Virus record (IMG/VR): IMGVR_UViG_3300010883_000366
Coordinates: 1 to 26,463 of that record
Source of the DNA: a virus
Direction: 5' to 3' (one strand)
DNA length: 26,463 bases
In this document: in pieces, positions 8,284 through 16,279 of the stretch
Layout of the letters: every line of letters begins with the position of its first letter
How positions within the stretch are numbered: position 1 is the first letter of the stretch
Program-made: the position numbers and the translations under genes
Notes under the pieces: model-generated
Seen by the model: only the letters and a program-made list of their open reading frames with translations
What the model was told of the DNA's origin: nothing
Database searches by the model: none

Positions 8284-9480
8284 ATGGGACTATTAACAGA
8301 AAGTAACTTACAATATTACGGAGGAACACAATTGTTTACTCAGAATGCTAACACAATATTATTTGTAAGCACATTTGATACTGAATTAGTTTTTACAACT
8401 AATGATCCTACTAATTCGGCTTACTCACTTAATAACTGTGAATTATATCAAAGTACAGATCTTGGTGTTATATGGACGCCTTACAATACGTTGGCAAATG
8501 CTTTATACACTGCAACGTTTAATCCATTAAATAATACTATAACCACAAACACCGCTATAGCAGCTGGAACTTGGTTTAAAATACAATTAAAACAAGCGGC
8601 TATTGATAACAACTACGGTAGTTATGAATACATAAGTGTTAACGACATAGTAAACAATTATTTGGTTGCTTATGTAGGTGAAGACAAATTAGTGCCTAAC
8701 GTAAAAAGAACTGATGTTATATTTCATGCTAAACGCGGACTACAAGAGTTTAGTTATGATACTTTAAAATCTATAAAATCACAAGAATTACAAATACCCG
8801 CAAGTTTATCTTTAGTTATACCACAAGATTATGTTAACTACGTTAGACTTTCTTGGATAGATGGGTTAGGGGTTAAGCGTATAATATATCCTGCTAATAA
8901 TTTAACTATAGCTCCTTACGAAGCTTTGTCTCAAGACAGCGTAGGTATGCCATTGCAAGATGCTAATTCAAACAACATAGAGGTTCCACCAACTACAATA
9001 GAAAGATGGAACGCTGCTAATGACAAACTAATAACAGGTAATTGGGAAATAAACTCTGCTTACAATACAACGGCTTGGTTAGATGGTTATCCATTGCTAT
9101 GGCAACAACAGTTAGGACAAAGATATGGTTTAAATCCTGAAACCACCCAAAACAATGGATGGTTTCTTATAGATGAAAGAAGAGGAACTTTTAATTTTTC
9201 AAGTAGTCTTGCTAGACAGTTGGTTACTATAGAGTACATATCAGATGGATTGTCTACAGACTTGGATACAAAAGTACCTAAGATGGCGGAAGACGCTATG
9301 TACGCTCATATAAACCACGCTGTGTTAGGTAGTAGAATAAATATACCTGAGTATATAGTTCAAAGATATAAAAGAGAAAGAAGTGCTAAATTAAGAAATG
9401 CTAAAATAAGATTATCAAACATAAAGATAGATGAAATTGCTCAAGTAATGAGAGGTAAATCTAAATGGATTAAACACTAG
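8284..9480 (+). CDS. Second ring / tail adaptor protein
   Basis: This 398-residue protein is probably another ring layer between the portal complex and the muzzle. Its core (YEYISVNDIVNNYLVAYVG, then KRTDVIFHAKRGLQEFSYD, LKSIKSQELQIPASL and PQDYVNYVRLSWIDG; about residues 113-200) is the part I recognise as similar to crAss-like tail/ring proteins. The first ~110 residues lack this character and are rich in N, T and aromatic residues in alternating patterns, suggesting an added N-terminal beta-sandwich. The C-terminus is basic and helical (YKRERSAKLRNAKIRLSNIK). It starts 3 nt after the first ring gene and ends 3 nt before the muzzle gene, a tight co-translated set. Confidence 0.72.
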   Translation: MGLLTESNLQYYGGTQLFTQNANTILFVSTFDTELVFTTNDPTNSAYSLNNCELYQSTDLGVIWTPYNTLANALYTATFNPLNNTITTNTAIAAGTWFKIQLKQAAIDNNYGSYEYISVNDIVNNYLVAYVGEDKLVPNVKRTDVIFHAKRGLQEFSYDTLKSIKSQELQIPASLSLVIPQDYVNYVRLSWIDGLGVKRIIYPANNLTIAPYEALSQDSVGMPLQDANSNNIEVPPTTIERWNAANDKLITGNWEINSAYNTTAWLDGYPLLWQQQLGQRYGLNPETTQNNGWFLIDERRGTFNFSSSLARQLVTIEYISDGLSTDLDTKVPKMAEDAMYAHINHAVLGSRINIPEYIVQRYKRERSAKLRNAKIRLSNIKIDEIAQVMRGKSKWIKH

Positions 9481-9483
9481 TAA

Positions 9484-12400
9484 ATGGCAGAAATCAAAAA
9501 TACCTTTTTAAAAGGTAAAATGAATCAAGACTTAGACGCTAGACTTGTTCCTAACGGAGAGTATAGAGAAGCTACTAATTTACAAGTTAGTAGATCAGAA
9601 GGATCAACCGTGGGTGAGTTTGAAAACATTTTAGGTGATTTAGCAATTGCCAGCACTGGTTCAAGCTCTGTAAAAATAATAGGTTATTTTTCTGACACTA
9701 CAAATAATATTATTTATTATTTTGCTAGTAATTTTTATGATACAGACTCAAGTGTAAGAGCAGCAAGCACTAACATATGTAAAATATTTTCTTACAATAT
9801 AGACACTAATCAAAACGTAGAACTAGTTAGAGGTTATTGGTTGAACTTTAATCAAGCTTTCCCTATACATGCTGTTAATTTAGTAGAAGAGTTGTTATTT
9901 TTTACTGATAATTTAAACCAACCTAGAAAAATAAACATTTCAAAAGCAAACCCTGGGCAATTAGCAGTTCCAATTTATTATTATAACGAAGACCAAATAT
10001 CTGTAGCTAAATATTATCCTTTTGAAACAATAATAGCTTTTGATAGATTTAACACTAGAGTAGATGGACTCGTAAGTAATAGTAATATAGTTGTTTTAGG
10101 TGATTCAGCTGGTACTATCCAGGTAGGTGATATAGTAAATGATTGGGATAGAGATTTTGAAACAACAATACAAATAACAACTTTAATTACTGTAATAGAA
10201 ATTACCGGCAGTAAAACAGTCAAGTTATCTGAAGCTGTTACGTTACCAGACGCTTTTCATATTCAATTTAGCAGACCAACAATGACAAGCAAAGCTAGCA
10301 AGGAAGTTAGTAACTTTAATTTAGTAGAAATTTATTCTGGTTCTGCAGTTGCAGGAACAGCCGTTGGTCCTAATGTTGGTGATGGTATATTTTTACCTAC
10401 TACTAATTTAAATTCTACTCCTACTATAGGCATGTACGTTACTTGTCCTTCTGATGACGCTGGTTTTGGAAGTAGTGGTTTTGGAGCTACCCCAAGCAAT
10501 ACTGGTGTTATAACATCGGTTTTAATAGATGGTATATATACAAAAATAACAGTTGACGTAACTAATACTTTAGCAGCTTTAAGTAATCCTGACATTTTAG
10601 TGGGCCAAAACCCTAGTTATGATGCTCTTTGGAAAGGTGACCCGGATCTTTTAAAACAAGAGTATGTAAGATTTAGTTATAGACTTAGATATGTCGATGG
10701 AGAATATTCTTTAATGGCTCCATTTACTCAAATAATGTTTATACCACAACAATATGGAGAATTTGGAAAAGGTATTCGTACTCAAGATCAAGACATGGAA
10801 GAAGCTTATAAAAGCACTATAATATCTTGGATGCAAAATAATGTAGATAACGTTTTATTAAAAATTCCAATACCTAAAACAATATCATCAAGCTTAGCTT
10901 TAACAACAACCTCAACAGCCACGGCTCTTATAAATAATTTACATGTAGATTCTATCGATATTTTGTACAAAGAATCAGATTCTTTAGCTGTCAAAGTTTT
11001 AGATACAATAAATATAACATCAACAACTGTTTTTAGTGACTTATTTTTTAGAGATTTAATAAACGGTAATGGAACTAGATATTATTACAATTATAACTAT
11101 GAATCTAGTAAACCATATAAAACTTTACCAGAAGGCCAAACAACTAGAGTCTATGATAAAGTTCCAGTAAAAGCTTTATCACAAGAAATTATAGGAAATA
11201 GAGTAGTATATGGTAATTACATAGACAAACATAGCAGTCCACTATCTATAAACTATAGCGCAACCATTTCAGATAAATCAGTTACTTATGACAACTATAC
11301 TCAGTTTACTAATAGTTCTTTAAAAGAAAATAGAACATACCAAGCTGGTGTTGTTCTTTCTGATAGATACGGAAGACAATCTACTGTAGTTTTATCTTCT
11401 TTAGACGCTACACCTAATCAACCTGGGTCTACAATATTCTCTCCTTATAAAAAATACCAAGACAATAATGTTTTTTCATGGCTAGGTGATGCTATGAGAA
11501 TAACATTTAACGCGGCAATACCTACAACTACACCTGGACCAGGTGAATTTTCAGCAATAACAAAACCTCTTGGTTGGATGTCTTATAAGATTGTCATAAA
11601 ACAACAAGAGCAAGATTATTATAATGTATATCTTCCTGGTTTTGTTAACGGCTATCCTGTTGTGGAAGACGTAGATCAAGACGTAACAGTGTTTACAACC
11701 TTAATAGGTGACAACATAAATAAAATACCTAGAGATTTAACAGAAGTAAGTGGTCAACAAACTCAATTTAATAGTAGTGTAAGACTTTTTGGTAGAGTAA
11801 ACAATCCTAATATAAACAACAGGCAAAATGGAAGTCCAGTATATCCTTATACAAATCATTCCGAGCCCTACAATCAACAATATTATCCAGGTATAATATC
11901 AGATTCTGTAAGAAATATAACAACAATACAAGATGGAGAAATACAAACTTCTCCTTTTCAACCTGGAATTACTGCTGGTCCTTTTGAAAACTCTACAGGT
12001 AAAATGCCTTGGGGAACTACACCAGCTTTACAGCCTCTTTATAATGGTGACTCAAATCCTTATTATGCAGAAATTAACGTTGGTCAAAAGATTTTATCAA
12101 CAAACAACTTAAGTAGTACGCTGGCGTCAAAAAATAGAAGTAATCAACTAGGCGCAATATGCACAGCGTTTACTGGTGCTCAAAACATTAACACCATGGA
12201 GCCTTTTTTAACTGTATCAGAAACAGATCCAGTAGACTCTTTGTTAGAAATTTTTTGGGAAACTTCATCGTCTGGAGAATTATCTATACTTAATGAAAAT
12301 ATAAACGCACAATACGATGGGCTAACTACTATTACGGATCCTAATCAAACTTTTTTAGAAACTTACGAAGCAGGAGATAATATAGACTCTAGCTTTAGTT

Positions 12401-13758
12401 TTGTTGATGGTGGTGGACAATCTCGTACTAATTTAACTAGTGCAGTTATACAATCGATTACAGTTAACACAAATCCAATTCAAACAGTTGACATCAGAAC
12501 GTTTGGTTTAACAGAAAATACAGACGGAACTTATAAGTTAAAAACTGGTTCCCTAGCAACAACTGGTTTAGATGCTACTTTTTGGTATGGAACTAACTCG
12601 CCTACTTTAGATAATTATACTATAACGTATGCTACTGTCTACAGTGCTCCTAGTGGAAGCGTTTTTAACGACACCATAACTCAAAACGTTTTGCTGGAAA
12701 ACTCTACCCCAGGAACTTTAGTAGGAACACAATGCCCTATAACTTTAAGTGGGGTTGACGCTCCATCTGTTAATGATACTATTATATTTAATTACCTAAC
12801 AGGTGAAACAGTAACAATTGGATCTAACCCAGCAGTGTCTAACTATGGTAAAATGGACAACGGAAGTGTTGATGCTACTAATTTACAGTCAGAATTAACA
12901 TTTGCAATACAAACACAAGTGGATACTAATGGCGTTGTAAGTATATTTGAATTTGCTAATACAACAGATGGTGTATTAAGAGTTAAATCTAGTTCAACAA
13001 TGGTATCAGGTGAAACTTACACTATACTGGTTGATGTTACTGATAATAATGGTGATACTAGTGGTACCGTTCCTTACACTGGTATAACTTACTCTTGTTC
13101 GTTATCGTTTACGGTTGGTGCGCAACACATAAACAGAGCGCCTTGTAATGGTCCTGTAATGCCAGCTAACATTGGTTGTGGTAACTACAGACAAATATGG
13201 GCGTTTGTTAATTCAATATCTCAAACAGGAACATCAGGCGGACTAGGCACTTACCCTCAAACAGGTATACCAGGTATAATATATGGAACTTCTAATAATT
13301 ACACTTATTACAACGTAGCCGTTGCTTACACGCCAACAACTAGTAATGGTGGTTTAAATTCTGGAGCAGTACTTTATATAACACCAACTCTTAGGTTTAC
13401 TAATCCAGGTGGGGTTACAAGTAATAGTGCCAATGTTTATTATACTATACAGTATAGAAGTAGCTCAGGTAGTTCATGGACTCAAGCTGTTTATTTTAAA
13501 AAACAAATAGGAACTGGCTCTATAGTTACAGCAACTGCAACTATTGGAACAGCTAACTATGTTAGTGGTCAATATTTAAGTGGCGGAGCTACAGATTACA
13601 AAACTAAATATTGGTTTAACGTAACTGGAGAATATAGAGTATTAACAAGTTATGTACAAGGACCAATCTGTTCTACTAGCGCTGCTAGTACAGTTACTTT
13701 CTTTCCAGACTTTGGAGATGGTGAATATAATAATCAATGTTCTTTAGGTCCATTGTAA
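9484..13758 (+). CDS. Giant tail muzzle / nozzle-like protein with C-terminal adhesion-like domains
   Basis: This 1424-residue protein probably forms the distal tube (muzzle) of the short tail and may touch the cell surface. The N-terminus (NTFLKGKMNQDLDARLVPNGEYREATNL split across residues 6-33, followed by VGEFENILGDL) is a hallmark I associate with crAss-like tail stabilisation or muzzle proteins. So are LLFFTDNLNQPRKINI (about 137-152) and, near 560-640, IGNRVVYGNYIDKHSSP and RTYQAGVVLSDRYGRQS. Repeating short beta patterns suggest a propeller. Residues about 1065-1195 look cadherin-like (LENSTPGTLVGT, then DVTDNNGD). The last ~200 residues are S/T/G/Y/N-rich with four cysteines near 1221, 1232, 1396 and 1419. 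No signal peptide or clear catalytic motif is seen. The next gene looks like part of the same structure. Confidence 0.75.
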   Translation: MAEIKNTFLKGKMNQDLDARLVPNGEYREATNLQVSRSEGSTVGEFENILGDLAIASTGSSSVKIIGYFSDTTNNIIYYFASNFYDTDSSVRAASTNICKIFSYNIDTNQNVELVRGYWLNFNQAFPIHAVNLVEELLFFTDNLNQPRKINISKANPGQLAVPIYYYNEDQISVAKYYPFETIIAFDRFNTRVDGLVSNSNIVVLGDSAGTIQVGDIVNDWDRDFETTIQITTLITVIEITGSKTVKLSEAVTLPDAFHIQFSRPTMTSKASKEVSNFNLVEIYSGSAVAGTAVGPNVGDGIFLPTTNLNSTPTIGMYVTCPSDDAGFGSSGFGATPSNTGVITSVLIDGIYTKITVDVTNTLAALSNPDILVGQNPSYDALWKGDPDLLKQEYVRFSYRLRYVDGEYSLMAPFTQIMFIPQQYGEFGKGIRTQDQDMEEAYKSTIISWMQNNVDNVLLKIPIPKTISSSLALTTTSTATALINNLHVDSIDILYKESDSLAVKVLDTINITSTTVFSDLFFRDLINGNGTRYYYNYNYESSKPYKTLPEGQTTRVYDKVPVKALSQEIIGNRVVYGNYIDKHSSPLSINYSATISDKSVTYDNYTQFTNSSLKENRTYQAGVVLSDRYGRQSTVVLSSLDATPNQPGSTIFSPYKKYQDNNVFSWLGDAMRITFNAAIPTTTPGPGEFSAITKPLGWMSYKIVIKQQEQDYYNVYLPGFVNGYPVVEDVDQDVTVFTTLIGDNINKIPRDLTEVSGQQTQFNSSVRLFGRVNNPNINNRQNGSPVYPYTNHSEPYNQQYYPGIISDSVRNITTIQDGEIQTSPFQPGITAGPFENSTGKMPWGTTPALQPLYNGDSNPYYAEINVGQKILSTNNLSSTLASKNRSNQLGAICTAFTGAQNINTMEPFLTVSETDPVDSLLEIFWETSSSGELSILNENINAQYDGLTTITDPNQTFLETYEAGDNIDSSFSFVDGGGQSRTNLTSAVIQSITVNTNPIQTVDIRTFGLTENTDGTYKLKTGSLATTGLDATFWYGTNSPTLDNYTITYATVYSAPSGSVFNDTITQNVLLENSTPGTLVGTQCPITLSGVDAPSVNDTIIFNYLTGETVTIGSNPAVSNYGKMDNGSVDATNLQSELTFAIQTQVDTNGVVSIFEFANTTDGVLRVKSSSTMVSGETYTILVDVTDNNGDTSGTVPYTGITYSCSLSFTVGAQHINRAPCNGPVMPANIGCGNYRQIWAFVNSISQTGTSGGLGTYPQTGIPGIIYGTSNNYTYYNVAVAYTPTTSNGGLNSGAVLYITPTLRFTNPGGVTSNSANVYYTIQYRSSSGSSWTQAVYFKKQIGTGSIVTATATIGTANYVSGQYLSGGATDYKTKYWFNVTGEYRVLTSYVQGPICSTSAASTVTFFPDFGDGEYNNQCSLGPL

Positions 13759-13789
13759 AAAGCAAGTAAAAACAAGTAATAATTAATAT

Positions 13790-15148
13790 ATGGGAGTTAC
13801 GATTGAAGTAGGTTATTTTAATACCTTTGCATTAAAGAGATTAGCAAGCACTGCAATTCCGCAAGTAGCTGATTTACCTGAAGATTGGTTTGTAGAAGAA
13901 TCTAGAATCAAAGGTGGTTATAATAACACTACTGTTGACTTTGGGGTTAAAGCTTATTTAGTAGAAGAACAAGCTGAGTCTGCTAGAAGAGGTAACTCAT
14001 TAATATATTCTGGTATTTATAATTCTAGAACTGGTATAAACCAAACAAATCAATTTAGCGTATCACAAGATATCACTAGAAGCGTAGATCCGGTTGGTGG
14101 AACTATACAAAAATTATTTGCTGAAGACACTAATTTAATTATATTTCAAGAGAAAAAAGTAAATGGAGCTTTAATAGACAAAGATGCTATATTCACAGCA
14201 GAAGGTTCTGCTATAACTACATCAGGCAGATTAGTTATAGGACAAATAACTCCTTATCAAGGCAACTGGGGCATCGGAACTAACCCAGAATCATTTGCGG
14301 TGTATGGATTTAGAAAATACTTTGTAGATAGAAACAGAAACGCTGTTTTAAGACTGTCTAGAGATGGTATAACTGAAATATCAAACTATGGCATGACTGA
14401 TTTCTTTAGAGATCAACTAGGCGCTATAACTTCAACAGGATTAATTACCGGTGGCTATGATATACACAATCAAAACTACATAGTAAGCATGAAACCTACG
14501 TTTACTTCAAGTTATAAAACTTTAGCGTTTGACGAAAGATCACAAGGTTGGACTACGTTTTATACTTACAATCCTAGTTTTATTACAAGTTTAAAAGGTA
14601 ATACTTACAATAGCTTTAATGGGAAATGGTATCAATGCTACGTTGATACACAACCAAGAAATTCATTTCACGACTTAAGCGCTTCTCCTAGTACCGTTAA
14701 GTTTATATTAAACCCTGCTGCAGATAAAATGAAAAACTTTAACACAATAAGTTACGAAGGTACTAATGGGTGGGAAGTAACGTCAATTGTTAGTGACGAA
14801 ACTGGTTGGACTGAAAACAACCCTGCTTTTGTATCAGACACAGCTTCAACTATATGGAGTTACGATCAAGGTCAATATCAAGAAGGAGGTATTACTCAAT
14901 ACGCAGGTTTTGCTAGAAAACAAAACAACTATGTTGCGGCTATAAAAAATAACACACCTGCTCAAACCGGTGAGGTTGTTTTTGGTGACTCGCTTATGGG
15001 TATAAAAGGTTACAACGTAGTAGTTACAATGCAAACAGACACAACAAGACCTGTAACAGCTAATAGTCAAACAGTACAGTTAACCGCTACAGATGAGAAC
15101 GGATTAAAAGAATTATTTAGCGTAGGCTCTACATTTAATATAGAATAA
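13790..15148 (+). CDS. Tail muzzle companion protein (C-terminal muzzle-like)
   Basis: This 452-residue structural protein is beta-rich. Blocks such as NSLIYSGIYNSRTGINQTN (about residues 70-88), EDTNLIIFQEKKVNGALIDKDAIF (split across about 111-134), FAVYGFRKYFVDRNRN and LRLSRDGITEISNYGM (about 165-200) resemble what I remember as the C-terminal part of crAss-like muzzle or stabilisation proteins. Here it is a separate gene: an in-frame TAA at 13784-13786 lies just upstream of the ATG, so it is not a simple frameshift extension of the previous gene. It is preceded by 31 nt containing two CAAGTAA copies. It probably packs against the 1424-residue protein to complete the tail tip. No enzyme motif is visible. 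Confidence 0.7.
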   Translation: MGVTIEVGYFNTFALKRLASTAIPQVADLPEDWFVEESRIKGGYNNTTVDFGVKAYLVEEQAESARRGNSLIYSGIYNSRTGINQTNQFSVSQDITRSVDPVGGTIQKLFAEDTNLIIFQEKKVNGALIDKDAIFTAEGSAITTSGRLVIGQITPYQGNWGIGTNPESFAVYGFRKYFVDRNRNAVLRLSRDGITEISNYGMTDFFRDQLGAITSTGLITGGYDIHNQNYIVSMKPTFTSSYKTLAFDERSQGWTTFYTYNPSFITSLKGNTYNSFNGKWYQCYVDTQPRNSFHDLSASPSTVKFILNPAADKMKNFNTISYEGTNGWEVTSIVSDETGWTENNPAFVSDTASTIWSYDQGQYQEGGITQYAGFARKQNNYVAAIKNNTPAQTGEVVFGDSLMGIKGYNVVVTMQTDTTRPVTANSQTVQLTATDENGLKELFSVGSTFNIE

Positions 15149-15153
15149 ATTTT

Positions 15154-15561
15154 ATGGAATTAAATATTAGAAAGCTTGAAGAAAGCGATTGGGATACGTT
15201 AGTATCCTGGTGGGATGCTTGGCCTGAATGGACAAACCCACCAAAAGATTTTTTACCAGACAATGGCACAGGAGGTTTTATAGTAGAAAAAAACGGTTTA
15301 CCAATAGTGGCTGGTTTTATGTATTTTACTAACTCTAAAGGAGTTTTACTAGAATGGATAGTTTCTAGTCCTACTTATAGAGAAGATGACAGACAAGAAG
15401 CTTTAGAGTTTTTAATTAATACTTGTGAAGACTTTATAAGACAAGCAGGTAAAAAATATATTTTTAGTATTGGTAGAAATAAACATTTAATAAAAACTCA
15501 TAAAAAACTAGGATACAACGTGGACACTAAAAGTTCACATGAAATTATAAAAACAATTTAA
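15154..15561 (+). CDS. Small GNAT-like acetyltransferase
   Basis: This 135-residue protein has the outline of a GNAT N-acetyltransferase, which moves an acetyl group from acetyl-CoA to an amine. Seen: an N-terminal IRKLEESDWDTL strand-helix, a central LPIVAGFMYFTNSKGVLLEW beta segment, WIVSSPTYREDDRQEAL, and a closing strand and helix with HLIKTHKKLGYNVDTK, typical of GNAT C-termini. The acetyl-CoA pyrophosphate loop (Q/R-x-x-G-x-G/A) is not obvious; the equivalent place reads YREDDRQEA, so activity is uncertain. It sits inside the virion gene block, 5 nt after the muzzle companion and 1 nt before the first cargo gene, so it is made late. The target may be a virion or host protein; this is inference. 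Confidence 0.68.
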   Translation: MELNIRKLEESDWDTLVSWWDAWPEWTNPPKDFLPDNGTGGFIVEKNGLPIVAGFMYFTNSKGVLLEWIVSSPTYREDDRQEALEFLINTCEDFIRQAGKKYIFSIGRNKHLIKTHKKLGYNVDTKSSHEIIKTI

Positions 15562-15562
15562 T

Positions 15563-16261
15563 ATGGCAGCAATAACAGCATCAGTAGCCGCAACAGTAGG
15601 TGGAAACATAGTTAAAGGCATAGGCGCAAGAAACGCAAGTAAAAGAAACGCGGCAAAAGCACAAGCAGCTAGAAGAGCTATAAGTGACTTAGAAAACGGA
15701 AGACAAGATGCTATAAACCCATTTGATAACCAAAGTAGCTTAGCTGACATGGCTCAAGACCTTAGTGGATCTATGAACAATCCTATGGCTAACTTAGGTG
15801 TTGCAACTCAAGCTGCAGAAATGCAAGCTGAAGAGGCTGATATAGCATTAGCAAACACCCTAGATACTCTTAGAGCTACAGGGGCGGGGGCTGGTGGAGC
15901 CACTGCATTAGCGCAAGCTGCGCTTAAAAGTAAAAAAGGTATTAGTGCTAGTATAGAATCACAAGAGGCGCAAAACAACCAATTAAGAGCTCAAGGAGAA
16001 GCAGATTTACAAAGAAGACAAACAGCCGAACAACAAAGAGTGCAAGGAATGCAGATAGACGAAGGTGTTAGAGTACAAAACGCCGAGTCTCAAGGTAGAG
16101 CATTTCAATTCAACACGCAAGAAAGTAGAGACAATACAAAACTAGGTAGATTATACGGCCAACAAGCAAGTGCTGAAGCAAATGAATCACAAGCAAGAGC
16201 GGCTGGAGTAAACGCTTTAGCCGGTGGTTTAACAGGTTTAGGCGCTTTAGGAGGATTATAA
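15563..16261 (+). CDS. Small internal virion / ejection-like protein
   Basis: This 232-residue protein is rich in A, Q, G and N and has no cysteine. It starts with a weakly hydrophobic A/G/V stretch (ITASVAATVGGNIVKGIGA) and continues with long amphipathic helices (about residues 25-215), for example EQQRVQGMQIDEGVRVQ. It ends with a G/A/L segment (AGGLTGLGALGGL). This composition, with glycine-rich hydrophobic ends and an Ala/Gln helical middle, resembles podovirus ejection proteins such as T7 gp14 and P22 gp7, which enter the host envelope with the DNA. It is the first and smallest of three proteins in rising size order, like T7 gp14-gp15-gp16. Function is inferred from composition and position, not from motif matches. 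Confidence 0.6.
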   Translation: MAAITASVAATVGGNIVKGIGARNASKRNAAKAQAARRAISDLENGRQDAINPFDNQSSLADMAQDLSGSMNNPMANLGVATQAAEMQAEEADIALANTLDTLRATGAGAGGATALAQAALKSKKGISASIESQEAQNNQLRAQGEADLQRRQTAEQQRVQGMQIDEGVRVQNAESQGRAFQFNTQESRDNTKLGRLYGQQASAEANESQARAAGVNALAGGLTGLGALGGL

Positions 16262-16279
16262 TAAATAAATAAAAACAAA

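Noticed and set aside
13740-13800. Programmed frameshift joining the 1424- and 452-residue proteins
   Set aside because: The downstream frame has a TAA at 13784-13786 just before its ATG and no slippery heptamer is seen at the upstream stop, so separate genes fit better.
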